DNA of 64,000 nt from assembly GCF_014218805.1 (NCBI RefSeq), contig NZ_JACJUV010000001.1, positions 1,872,501 to 1,936,500 on the forward strand. Reading direction: 5' to 3'. The stretch comes from Teredinibacter franksiae. GTDB lineage: Bacteria > Pseudomonadota > Gammaproteobacteria > Pseudomonadales > Cellvibrionaceae. The position numbers and the translations under genes are program-made. The notes under the pieces were generated by a model. The model worked only from the letters and a program-made list of their open reading frames with translations. It searched no databases and had not been told where the DNA came from. This document shows, piece after piece, positions 8,626 through 17,191 of the stretch (position 1 is the stretch's first letter; every line of letters starts with the position of its first letter).

Positions 8626-9327
8626 CTACTTACCAATCTCACTAACGCCCGTTTTTAGTAAATCATCGTAATATGAAATTGACCGCTGCATGGTTTCAAT
8701 ATGCCGGCTAATCTCAATTAACTTAACCATTTCTTCAGCAGTATCAGTATTCGATGTTTCAAGTGCCCCTTGAATAACGTTTAGCTCTGTTACTTCTACA
8801 GGATCACCCTCTATCCGGTAAAGAGCATTTCCTGCAGCGTGAAGTTCAGCACCACTTCCGGGCTTAAACACCCCTAGAGAAGCGACAGCCTTACCGTTTA
8901 CTTCGATCTCTCCGGTACGCTGCACCAGCAACCCTTCATGCCCCACAGAAATTCGTGCCAGTCCTCGGTCTAGCACGAAATGATCCTGCTCGTTTACAAG
9001 GTATCCGCTTTCGTCAACTTTAAAATTTCCATTGCGGGTAAATCGAATCCCCTCACCTGTTTCCAAGGTGAACCACCCCTCGCCTCCCAATGCCAAATCT
9101 CCGTCCACTCGCGTGATACTGATAGAGCCAATTTCAGATTTATACCGCACTTTTGATTGAATAGAGTCAAACGAGGACGCACTGTTACCATCCCCTAAGT
9201 ACGCAAGAAAGGGGGTTGCAGCTCGGTAGCCACCAGTATTTACATTTGCATTATTCTGTGCCACAACATTCACAGCTTGCACATCGGCGCTAATTATACG
9301 GCCCAAACTTTCTATAAATTGCCCCAT
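8626..9327 (-). CDS. flgF: Proximal rod protein FlgF
   Basis: A 233-residue rod protein. The N-terminus (ADVQAVNVVAQNNANVNTGGYR) is a drifted rod motif. The body carries the flagellin/hook-basal region GDLALGGEGWFTLETGEGIRFTRNGNF, a strong FlgF/FlgG fingerprint, and the C-terminus GALETSNTDTAEEMVKLIEISRHIETMQRSI is typical. It starts one base after the flhA stop. With FlgB and FlgC it should form the proximal rod. Confidence 0.93.
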   Translation of the reverse strand: MGQFIESLGRIISADVQAVNVVAQNNANVNTGGYRAATPFLAYLGDGNSASSFDSIQSKVRYKSEIGSISITRVDGDLALGGEGWFTLETGEGIRFTRNGNFKVDESGYLVNEQDHFVLDRGLARISVGHEGLLVQRTGEIEVNGKAVASLGVFKPGSGAELHAAGNALYRIEGDPVEVTELNVIQGALETSNTDTAEEMVKLIEISRHIETMQRSISYYDDLLKTGVSEIGK

Positions 9328-9328
9328 A

Positions 9329-11398
9329 TTAAGCCGCCCTCACATTTATACTTATTACACCACTCGAGCTAACATTCGAATGGCTTGAGACCTCATTAAC
9401 GGACAACACTTTCACGTGCGGGACAGCCCTACATAGCAAGCCTCGTAGCGCTCGACGGACCCCCCCGGCCACCAATAAAACCGGCGTTTTATTGTCTTTA
9501 AGCATAACTTCGCTCGCTCTGGCTATTTTGGTAAACAATTGATCCATTTCTGAAGGGTGTAATTTAATTGCATTTTCCGCCCCCACAGAGCCAAGCATTC
9601 GAGCCTCCAATTCTGCAGATAGAGTTAAAACATTCAACTGCCCTTCCCCGTCAGCCAAGCTAGAACATATCGTCAAACCTAGCCTTTCTCTCACCATTTC
9701 TACCAGCTGGTCCGCGCCTTTAATCGTTCTCCCCGCATCAACAAGCACCTCCAGTACAATATCAATATTCTTGATAGAAACGCCCTCATCAACGAGCCCC
9801 TTTAAAACCATTTGAATGTCGGAATATGTCAAAATTGAGGGTATAAGCTCATCTATCAGAGAACCTAACTGATCTCGCCGAAGCTCAACCAATCGCTCAG
9901 CTTCGGAACGCGAGATAAAATTCGCAGCGTTCTTTTTCGAAATTTCCTGCATATGCGTGAGAAGTACAGTATCTGGCTCAACCAGGGTATAACCTGCAGC
10001 ATGAGCTTGGCCGCGATGATCGCTCTCAATCCATATTGCATCCAATCCATAGGTCGGCTCCTTCGTGCGAATACCTTCTAATCGCACCTTCACACCACCC
10101 GGATTAATCGCCAATAATTTGCTAGGCTCAATCAAGCCTTCACCGACCACTACTCCAGATATCTTTATGCGATATTCATTTCCCTTAAAGTCTTTTTCTG
10201 ATTTATAGGCAATGCTTGGCAAGAGCACCCCTAACTGATCAGCCAACTGTTTTCTAAGATAACCAACTCTTGTTTTAAAATCGCTCGCGACTGAAAAATA
10301 TGCGACAGATAAATCGGTACCAACTATCAATTCAAAAGGTCGAATTTTTAGTATTTCCTCCAAACTGGCATCATCCTTCTCTGCAACATCCGCATCCTTT
10401 TGGGGTTCGCCTTCAGCGCCATCCGCCCTCTGCTTTGCTGAAAATCGGTACGCCACCCACGCAAGTAAGCACATTCCAAACAACACTATCGCAACGGGAA
10501 GAAGCGGGATTCCGGGGAGAAACATAATTACTAGCAATGCCACTGCCACTATAACCAGTGTTTTGGGGTGTGACAAAAACTGGTTTGCAATTTCCTTAGC
10601 TAGACGCCCGTCTGCTGCGGCTCGTGTAATAATTATCCCCGTCGCGACCGCAATAATAAGGGATGGTATTTGCGTTACTATACCATCCCCAACCGTCAAC
10701 AACGTGTAGCGATGCAACGCATCCCCCCAGCTCATGTTGTGCTGAGCCAAGCCTATCGATAGACCACCAACTATATCGATAATTACAATTATAATTCCGG
10801 CAACCGCATCGCCTTTAACAAACTTTGAAGCTCCATCCATAGCTCCATAGAAACTCGCCTCACGCTCCAGCTCAGATCTGCGTAGCTTGGCTTCGTCCTG
10901 GTCGATAATACCCATATTCAAATCGGCATCAACACTCATTTGCTTGCCAGGCAAAGAATCAAGAGTGAATCGGGCAGCTACTTCGGCCACTCGCTGTGCA
11001 CCATTTGTTACAACAACATATTGCACAACAATTAATATTAGAAATACAACCAGGCCAATAACGTAATTACCACCAACTACATGCTCTCCAACAGCGCCGA
11101 TAACTTTTCCAGCGTCGGCATCCGCAAGAATTAGTCGAGTCGCAGCAATATTAAGTGATAAGCGAAACAATGTAGCTATTAGCAGCAACGAAGGAAATGT
11201 CGAAAAAGCTATTGGCTTATCTGTATAGAATGTCACCAACAGAATTAGCAGCGCAGTTGAAAAGTTTGTTACCAGTAAAAAATCCAACAGGCCCGCGGGT
11301 ATAGGAACAAATAAAATGAGTAATATTGCGACTACACACAGCACAAGTAACATATCACTCGCGCCCGGCTTATCACTTATTTGCCCAATACTACTCAT
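9329..11398 (-). CDS. flhA: Flagellar export gate protein FlhA
   Basis: A 689-residue inner-membrane export protein (family about 690). Roughly residues 15-310 hold eight membrane helices with the FHIPEP signature (ARFTLDSLPGKQMSVDADLN), and a loop with conserved acidic residues (GIIDQDEAKLRRSELEREASFYGAMDGASKFVKGDA region) used in proton-coupled export. The C-terminal cytoplasmic domain (about 345-689) binds chaperone-substrate complexes and FliJ. The ATG overlaps the flhB stop as ATGA. All recognisable landmarks are intact, so the gate should be functional. Confidence 0.97.
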   Translation of the reverse strand: MSSIGQISDKPGASDMLLVLCVVAILLILFVPIPAGLLDFLLVTNFSTALLILLVTFYTDKPIAFSTFPSLLLIATLFRLSLNIAATRLILADADAGKVIGAVGEHVVGGNYVIGLVVFLILIVVQYVVVTNGAQRVAEVAARFTLDSLPGKQMSVDADLNMGIIDQDEAKLRRSELEREASFYGAMDGASKFVKGDAVAGIIIVIIDIVGGLSIGLAQHNMSWGDALHRYTLLTVGDGIVTQIPSLIIAVATGIIITRAAADGRLAKEIANQFLSHPKTLVIVAVALLVIMFLPGIPLLPVAIVLFGMCLLAWVAYRFSAKQRADGAEGEPQKDADVAEKDDASLEEILKIRPFELIVGTDLSVAYFSVASDFKTRVGYLRKQLADQLGVLLPSIAYKSEKDFKGNEYRIKISGVVVGEGLIEPSKLLAINPGGVKVRLEGIRTKEPTYGLDAIWIESDHRGQAHAAGYTLVEPDTVLLTHMQEISKKNAANFISRSEAERLVELRRDQLGSLIDELIPSILTYSDIQMVLKGLVDEGVSIKNIDIVLEVLVDAGRTIKGADQLVEMVRERLGLTICSSLADGEGQLNVLTLSAELEARMLGSVGAENAIKLHPSEMDQLFTKIARASEVMLKDNKTPVLLVAGGVRRALRGLLCRAVPHVKVLSVNEVSSHSNVSSSGVISINVRAA

Positions 11399-12468
11399 GA
11401 CACCAACACCTTATTATTCGGCAAAGAAACTATCCAACGATACACTGCGACCACGTCTTTTCTATGAACCTCATTAATTGGAGCACCAATACTGACATCC
11501 TTCACCAGTGATCTCGCCAACCTGGGTCGCCGCAACACAGGCACATTTTCCTTTCTAGCCCTCGCTATAATCACCCGCGCCAGCAAACCGCCACCTTTTG
11601 ACAGCACTACAGGCAGAATCATTTTTTCCGGACGAAACTGCAACGCCACCGCAAAATGTGTGGGGTTTACTATTACCACGTCTGCATCATTGACGCTGCG
11701 CGTACTAGCTAGCTTCGCCAGCAGCTCTGACTGATTTTTCTTTCTGCGCGACTTCACCTCTGGGTCGCCATCACGCCGCTTATATTCATCTTTAACATCT
11801 CTTGTGCTCATTTTCATTTGACGAGAATAGTCTTTTCTCGTGTGCCATAAATCAAATACTGCGAAGACAAAAATTATCGAAAAAAGAAAACCGGCGAAAA
11901 ACTGAGCGCTACGATACCAAGAAGCAAGCACAGCGAACATTGTACTTTTATCAATGTACAACTCACTCATTACCTCCTTACTAAGCACGAAGCAAATCCC
12001 AAGAATAAAAAAAGAAAACTTAAATATTGTTTTAAAAAATTCCACCAACGTTTTTCTGGAGAATATTCGTTTAAATCCACTCACAGGGTTTAACTTTGAC
12101 AACTGAGGTTTGATTGGCTCAAATGACAATACGGGAGGAGCGTGCAGATAGTAAGCCACCACTCCTGCAAGAAGAGCGCTAATGGACACGGTTAAGTAAA
12201 GAGAAATATATGGGGAGCTTAGATAGCCCATCAACTCATGGGTACTATGGAAATCCGTCGCCGTGCTACCAGCATGTAACAGCCAGTAAGCAATCGCATC
12301 GCATACACTTTCAGCTGTTGCTGGCACAATTGCAAACAGCGTAACTAAAGCCACGCCCAAGCTAGCCGCACCAGTAAACTCGACGCTTTTTGATACCTGC
12401 CCTTTTCTTCGAGCCTCTTCCAGCTTAAAGGGCGTTGCCTCTTCTGACTTATTCTGTTCGTCCGCCAT
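11395..12468 (-). CDS. flhB: Flagellar export switch protein FlhB
   Basis: A 357-residue inner-membrane protein with four membrane helices in the first 210 residues and a cytoplasmic C-terminal domain. The autocleavage motif NPTH is present at residues 268-271; cleavage there switches export specificity from rod/hook to filament substrates. The N-terminus (EQNKSEEATPFKLEEARRKGQVSKS) is the canonical FlhB opening. It lies five bases downstream of fliR and overlaps flhA by ATGA. Confidence 0.96.
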   Translation of the reverse strand: MADEQNKSEEATPFKLEEARRKGQVSKSVEFTGAASLGVALVTLFAIVPATAESVCDAIAYWLLHAGSTATDFHSTHELMGYLSSPYISLYLTVSISALLAGVVAYYLHAPPVLSFEPIKPQLSKLNPVSGFKRIFSRKTLVEFFKTIFKFSFFILGICFVLSKEVMSELYIDKSTMFAVLASWYRSAQFFAGFLFSIIFVFAVFDLWHTRKDYSRQMKMSTRDVKDEYKRRDGDPEVKSRRKKNQSELLAKLASTRSVNDADVVIVNPTHFAVALQFRPEKMILPVVLSKGGGLLARVIIARARKENVPVLRRPRLARSLVKDVSIGAPINEVHRKDVVAVYRWIVSLPNNKVLVS

Positions 12469-12473
12469 GCAAA

Positions 12474-13196
12474 TTATTTAAACATCAAACCTAACTGCTC
12501 AATAGTTTGAACAAGGTACTGATGCACCTCCTCGAATCCGTTCCGTGAAAACCATGCCAGCAACAGAAGACCAATTCCAACTTTGGCCGGCAATCCCAAA
12601 AAATAGACTTGCACTTGCGGCATAGACCGAGAGATCAACGCCAGCGTGAAATCGATAAGCCACATGGACATTAAAATAGGGCCGATCAATATAAAGGCTG
12701 CCGCGTATTGATTTCCAATCACCAACAGCCAACTATCGTGCCATTCATATGCCCCTCCAGGCGGAACAACTACAAACAGCTTACCTAACGCAAATATCAG
12801 TTCGTAATGCACACCGGCCCAAACAAAAACCATCATTACAAAAAGGGAAAGAGTTTCACCAACAAGCGCCGACATCTGATTTTGCGCAGGGTCAAACACA
12901 GCTCCAACAGCCGTGCCCATTTGCGTATCTAACACCGCCCCCAAGCTATGCACCGCCGCAAAAGCACTATGAAAGGCAAATGCTATGGACGCTCCCAGAA
13001 CAAACTCTCCGGCAAGAACAAGCAGCGAAAGCTCCACACCCAAGTGCAGCTGCCCATTTGAGAACAAAAGAGATAGCATTACGCACAGAGACAACCTCGC
13101 CAATAGAGGCACTCTTTTAAACGGCCCTACCGGTAAAACTACAAAAATAGGCAGCAGCCGAAAAAAAATAGCTACAACTAAAGAAGCCGCACTCAC
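12474..13196 (-). CDS. fliR: Flagellar export gate protein FliR
   Basis: A 240-residue polytopic protein with about six hydrophobic segments and the family core (AFAFHSAFAAVHSLGAVLDTQMG, then FDPAQNQMSALVGETLSLFVMMVFV). FliP, FliQ and FliR form the helical export pore. Family length is about 260. The start is a GTG at 13196 that overlaps the fliQ stop as GTGA. fliP, usually directly upstream of fliQ, is absent here. Confidence 0.94.
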   Translation of the reverse strand: MSAASLVVAIFFRLLPIFVVLPVGPFKRVPLLARLSLCVMLSLLFSNGQLHLGVELSLLVLAGEFVLGASIAFAFHSAFAAVHSLGAVLDTQMGTAVGAVFDPAQNQMSALVGETLSLFVMMVFVWAGVHYELIFALGKLFVVVPPGGAYEWHDSWLLVIGNQYAAAFILIGPILMSMWLIDFTLALISRSMPQVQVYFLGLPAKVGIGLLLLAWFSRNGFEEVHQYLVQTIEQLGLMFK

Positions 13197-13456
13197 ATTA
13201 AAGCCGCTATATGAAACGCCTTTTCAGCAAACTTAACCGCTATTGTTAACATCCAGCCCCCCAAAAGAAAAATAACCACCACGGCCAGTACAATTTTTGG
13301 CACAAAGGTTAGAGTCATCTCCTGAATCTGGGTAACTACCTGAACAACGCTTATTAATAAGCCCACCACAAGGCTTGTTATAAGTAAAGGCGAAGCTATA
13401 TAAGCTGCATTGAGCAGCATTTCATCTATTAAATATATTGCCGTCGACTGATCCAA
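13193..13456 (-). CDS. fliQ: Flagellar export gate protein FliQ
   Basis: An 87-residue protein with two membrane helices and the FliQ core (LLISVVQVVTQIQEMTLTFVPKIV). It is a component of the FliPQR pore. The reading frame opens with a TTG at 13456, preceded by AGGGAA at a suitable distance, and the resulting N-terminus matches the family length (89). It is the first gene of the flagellar operon in this window. About 470 bases of non-coding sequence separate it from the divergent sulfotransferase gene. Confidence 0.94.
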   Translation of the reverse strand: MDQSTAIYLIDEMLLNAAYIASPLLITSLVVGLLISVVQVVTQIQEMTLTFVPKIVLAVVVIFLLGGWMLTIAVKFAEKAFHIAALM

Positions 13457-13927
13457 TGCAACGGTTCCCTACTTCTGTATTAAACCCAAAACCATCATAG
13501 TAACTACAATTTATTAGCGCTAAATAATGATCAACGTTTTTTTATATATGGCGATTGTGCCATTGATTTTGGCATTAAAAAACACATTTTTTAATTTTTT
13601 ACCCGCAAACCAAACAGCTGGTATTTTCGTATGGCATAAGCTGAACAATTAGCCACCACACCCAACTATTGGTACTAGATCGCAAGCGTCCAAAACCACA
13701 AATTCGTAGTAAGTACCTTTAATTCCAATACTACAGGGAGCCAGTAGAAGTAATGCTAAGCCTGCCTACATCAAAAAGCATTCAATCACTTCAGATAGAA
13801 TTGATCATGAAAAGGTTTGAGCGTATAAGCTCCCCCGAAATAAGATACAGGTGAAGACACAGCGCCACACTCCGAGAAAGGATGAAACTCAGACATCGCT
13901 CTGATCATTCGATTTTGAAGTGTTCAT
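13457..13927. other. Divergent intergenic region, fliQ / sulfotransferase
   Basis: There is no credible gene. The region is AT-rich with long A/T runs around 13540-13620 and must hold the promoters of both divergent units. A short inverted repeat, ATGGC-6-GCCAT, lies at 13548-13563, about 90 bases upstream of fliQ, and could be an operator. I find no convincing sigma-54 or sigma-28 promoter on either strand. Confidence 0.6.
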
Positions 13928-15595
13928 ATGCTAAATTTGCAGGCGAATAGAACCTTTGAGCGACCGGAACATTTTATGACCAAAACGGAATTGCACGGCC
14001 CACAGGCACCACTACACGAACAATTAAAGGGCATTCGTAAAAACCTCCAGATTGGCGATCACTTGTCCGCACTTACGGCTTGCCGCAGACTATTACCGCA
14101 GCATCCAAATAACGAATCTCTTCTAGCTTTATTATTACGAGGCTTTCAACTAAAAGGTGATAGTGAATCAGAGCTTTCATTTCTAGCTAATTACGCTAAG
14201 CAACACGATCTAAACTCCGTACTATATTTAAGATACGTTTCGCTGCTCAATAAAACTTGTCGCGTACAGCAAGCATTAGACGCACTCGACAATTACCCCC
14301 ACAAGAATCATCCTGCCTATAAAAACATACTCATAGAAGTTTTGCAGAGGGCTGGTCAACATAACGAAGCCCTTAATATACTACAAAAATCCTTAGCGGC
14401 TGAACCAAACAATTGGCAATTTCATTTTCGTTCAGGTGTACTCCAGCACTCCCTTGGCCTAAGAGAAGAATCAATTGAGTCGCTCAAAACTGCATACAAA
14501 TTGAACCCAGACTCAGGCGCAGTATACTGGCACTTAGCAAATATAAAATCGTACACCCTAACAGAGAGCGAGCGACGATCTGCAAAAATAGTGTCTTTGT
14601 CAAAAAAAGATGAAGCAGTTGAAGCTATGCACGCTAATTATGCATTAGGAAAATATTACGAAGACAACAAAAAATATGCCGAATCTTTTACCCATTACTC
14701 AAACGCGAACCACCATCAACGCAAACTTCACCCATATGATAAAAGCATAAACACAAAGCTTTTGAATGACTTGCTTTTATCCGTCGACGCAAACTTCAAG
14801 CAAAAAAGAGAAGACTGGGGCTTTAAATCTACCGGCCCCATATTCGTTGTAGGTCTTCCACGCTCAGGCACAACACTGCTAGAACAAATACTATGCTCGC
14901 ACTCGAAAATTAGTGCTATGGGCGAACTTTACAACATCATTCACTGTGCTCGAACCATTTCTATTTTTGACCATATAACACCGGGAATGCATTATGAAAA
15001 CTACACCAACGCACTTCAGGAAATGAACAGAGAAAGCGCTCATCAGTGGGGAAAGCGTTATTTTGAAGACACTCAAATCCATCGCGGTAAGGCTAGGTTC
15101 TTTGTAGACAAAATGCCAAGTAATTTTTGGCATATTCCGCTCATCAAAACAATACTACCTGACGCGAAAATAATCGACATTCGTCGACACCCTTTATCGT
15201 CAGGGTTCAGCGTATTCAAACAATGCTTCCCTAAAGGGCACAATTATAGCAATGGACTAAAATCGACGGGCCGAAATTATAAACAGTACACTGCCATAAT
15301 GAATCATTATAACAGGGTATACCCCAACTCGATTCACACCATCAAATATGAAAGCCTTGTACGTAATACGGAGCATGAAATTCGGAACCTCTTCACCTAC
15401 CTAGAATTAGAATTTGAAAATAACTGCCTACATTTCCACAAAACAAGAAGGGCAATCCGAACACCCAGTTCTGAACAGGTACGCCAGCCTATTTTTGAAA
15501 AAGGTATCTTACAATGGAAAAATTACGAAGAACAGCTTACACCACTGCAAGAGATTCTAATGGAAATCATTCATGATTATGAAAAAGAGTTTTAA
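13928..15595 (+). CDS. TPR-repeat sulfotransferase
   Basis: A 555-residue protein with two parts. Residues about 30-265 are tetratricopeptide repeats (for example HNEALNILQKSLAAEPNNWQ and EESIESLKTAYKLNPDSGAVYW). Residues about 303-550 form a PAPS-dependent sulfotransferase domain with the 5'-phosphosulfate loop VGLPRSGTT (PRSGTT at 311-316) and a 3'-phosphate-binding-like segment (IDIRRHPLSSGFSVF). This TPR-sulfotransferase layout (Sulfotransfer_3 type) is common in marine proteobacteria, and the acceptor is usually unknown. No signal peptide or membrane segment is seen, so it is probably cytoplasmic. An alternative ATG lies at 13976. It is divergent from the flagellar operon and shares its AT-rich character; a role in modifying flagellar or surface material is only a guess. 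Confidence 0.85.
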   Translation: MLNLQANRTFERPEHFMTKTELHGPQAPLHEQLKGIRKNLQIGDHLSALTACRRLLPQHPNNESLLALLLRGFQLKGDSESELSFLANYAKQHDLNSVLYLRYVSLLNKTCRVQQALDALDNYPHKNHPAYKNILIEVLQRAGQHNEALNILQKSLAAEPNNWQFHFRSGVLQHSLGLREESIESLKTAYKLNPDSGAVYWHLANIKSYTLTESERRSAKIVSLSKKDEAVEAMHANYALGKYYEDNKKYAESFTHYSNANHHQRKLHPYDKSINTKLLNDLLLSVDANFKQKREDWGFKSTGPIFVVGLPRSGTTLLEQILCSHSKISAMGELYNIIHCARTISIFDHITPGMHYENYTNALQEMNRESAHQWGKRYFEDTQIHRGKARFFVDKMPSNFWHIPLIKTILPDAKIIDIRRHPLSSGFSVFKQCFPKGHNYSNGLKSTGRNYKQYTAIMNHYNRVYPNSIHTIKYESLVRNTEHEIRNLFTYLELEFENNCLHFHKTRRAIRTPSSEQVRQPIFEKGILQWKNYEEQLTPLQEILMEIIHDYEKEF

Positions 15596-15624
15596 TTAGG
15601 CAGTATTACCATTACTTGCCTAAT
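15595..15624 (+). terminator. Weak hairpin after the sulfotransferase gene
   Basis: An 8-base stem (ATTAGGCA at 15595-15602 with TGCCTAAT at 15617-15624) starts at the stop codon. No clear T-tract follows, so it may be only an mRNA-stabilising hairpin. Confidence 0.3.
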
Positions 15625-15877
15625 ACTATTGATATAAATACTCAAATAGTAACGTTTCTCGTACAACTATAGCGGACATTAAAGACTTCTCAGAATGTAG
15701 CTTTTTAATATGTGCCTCGAGGGAGTGAGCTTAAAAGCTTCGTCGTACGGATATAACACTCTCTTCTTTTAACGAACACAAAACTCACTTTAGCACTATA
15801 CGTATATTCCTGTAGTGGTCTAATAGCTCCGGACACATTAATAAGAGACAATATATGTCAATTGTTGAGGTGTCATT

Positions 15878-16168
15878 ATGAGTCAAAAGCGAACGTACAA
15901 ACAGTACCCTAAGGAGTTTAAAGATGAGGCGGTTGCGCTTGTTCGAGAGCAGGGTTATACCGTTCCGGATGCGGCTAAATCGTTAGGGATAGCGGCCAAC
16001 ATGCTCTATAAGTGGAAGGAGAAAGTGGAGAGCGAACTGGAGGGTAAGGTTTTGGTCGAGGATGAACGATCTGAGCTTAAACGCCTGCGCAAAGAAGTCA
16101 AAGAGCTGCGCATGGAGAAAGAAATTTTAAAAAAGGCCAGTGCCTTCTTCGCGAAAGAAATGAAGTAA
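15878..16168 (+). CDS. IS3-family transposase OrfA
   Basis: A 96-residue protein. Residues 1-55 form a helix-turn-helix of the transposase_8 type (KRTYKQYPKEFKDEAVALV, then SLGIAANMLYKWKEKV). Residues about 65-95 form a leucine-zipper coiled coil (LKRLRKEVKELRMEKEILKKA). OrfA binds the terminal inverted repeats and is fused to OrfB by -1 frameshifting at the A6G run at 16129-16135. It has a GAGG ribosome-binding site and is intact. Confidence 0.93.
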   Translation: MSQKRTYKQYPKEFKDEAVALVREQGYTVPDAAKSLGIAANMLYKWKEKVESELEGKVLVEDERSELKRLRKEVKELRMEKEILKKASAFFAKEMK

Positions 16169-17107
16169 AGTACGATTTTATTCATCGCAAAGAGCCCCTA
16201 TATCCTGTAGTTGTCTTGTGCCGTGCAATGCAGGTCAGCACATCAGCCTACTACGATTGGTTAAAAACGCCAGGCAAGCTGATTACTGAAACCACTCTGC
16301 GCTTATACCGCAGGATGAAGCACTTATTTCAGCAGAGCCGAAACAGCTTGGGGAGCCGGGAAATGATGAAAAATTTACACGAAGAAGGCTTTGATATTGG
16401 GCGCTATCGGGTTCGCATGCTGATGAAAAAGCTTGGATTAACCGTCACTCAGCGAGTGGCTTACAAAGTGACCACCAATCGGACAACACAGCGATACGGT
16501 TGCGGATAACCTTCTCAATCAAAACTTTAATCCTATTAGCCCAAACCTAGTCTGGGCGGGTGATGTCACCTATTTGAAAACAGGTGAAGGTTGGATGTAC
16601 TTAGCCATTGTGATGGATCTGTATTCCCGTCGAATCGTCGGTTGGCATATTGATAAACGTATGACCACCGATTTAGTGAGCAAAGCCTTAATCAACGCTT
16701 ACAACTTAAGGCTACCAGCACCGGGACTGGTCTTTCACAGCGATCGAGGTTCACAGTACACGAGCAAGCAGTTTCGTAAGCTGCAGGCTAGCTATCGAAT
16801 ACGCGCTAGCATGGGAGATGTTGGGGCTTGCTGGGATAATGCCGTGGTGGAACGTTTTTTTGGAAGCCTAAAGTACGATTGGGTATTCAAAATTGCACAA
16901 CCGACCCGCGACCACATGAAAACGGATGTTGCCGCTTACATGAAATATTACAACCTTCACCGATTACATACGGCAAATGGTGATGTAGCTCCAGCGACGT
17001 ATGAAGCTAAAAGCAAAGCAGCGGAAAATGGGAGGCGGTTCTGCTCCGGCGGAGCAGGTTCGGCTGCTATTTTCAGGGGCCAACAAGCGAAGCGCGTTAG
17101 TAGGTGA
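16137..17107 (+). pseudogene. IS3-family transposase OrfB, frameshifted
   Basis: The -1 frame is open from the slippery site through residues similar to VVVLCRAMQVSTSAYYDWLKTPG (the HTH_21 region) up to about 16483. It then runs into a stop at 16507-16509, and the homologous sequence continues in the next frame (VWAGDVTYLKTGEG onward) to 17107. One extra base near 16483-16485 (GGACAACAC where related elements read GGAAACAC) explains the shift. The second part holds the rve/DDE core: the first Asp in GDVTYL, the second in VFHSDRGSQYTS and the Glu in WDNAVVERFFGSLK. No protein can contain both halves without a second frameshift, so the transposase should be inactive. Confidence 0.88.
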
Positions 17108-17191
17108 ATTCTAAAATTATTGTGTCCGGTTTTAGTTGACCAGAACACCAAGTCTATTGGGTAAAATCCGTTTACTTACCTTCGGAATACC

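Larger units (their letters stand above)
15811..17147 (+). mobile_element. IS3-family insertion sequence, about 1.34 kb
   Basis: The element has imperfect terminal inverted repeats. The left end begins TGTAGTGGTC at 15811 and the right end, read on the other strand from 17147, begins TGTTCTGGTC. Both continue to a shared CCGGACACA block. Inside are orfA (a helix-turn-helix protein) and orfB (a DDE integrase) in IS3 arrangement, with an AAAAAAG slippery site at 16129-16135 for the usual -1 frameshift. I see no perfect 3-4 base target duplication (left flank ends TTCC, right flank begins CCAAG). orfB carries an extra base, so this copy is probably not autonomous. It lies at the boundary between the AT-rich flagellar block and the rest of the window. 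Confidence 0.9.

Noticed and set aside
13548..13563. Sigma-54 promoter upstream of fliQ
   Set aside because: The GG and GC elements on the minus strand are only seven bases apart instead of ten. I keep it only as an inverted repeat.
16574..17107. Second half of OrfB read as a separate transposase gene
   Set aside because: It contains the DDE core but no N-terminal region or start context, and it joins the upstream half after removing one base, so it is a fragment of one broken gene.
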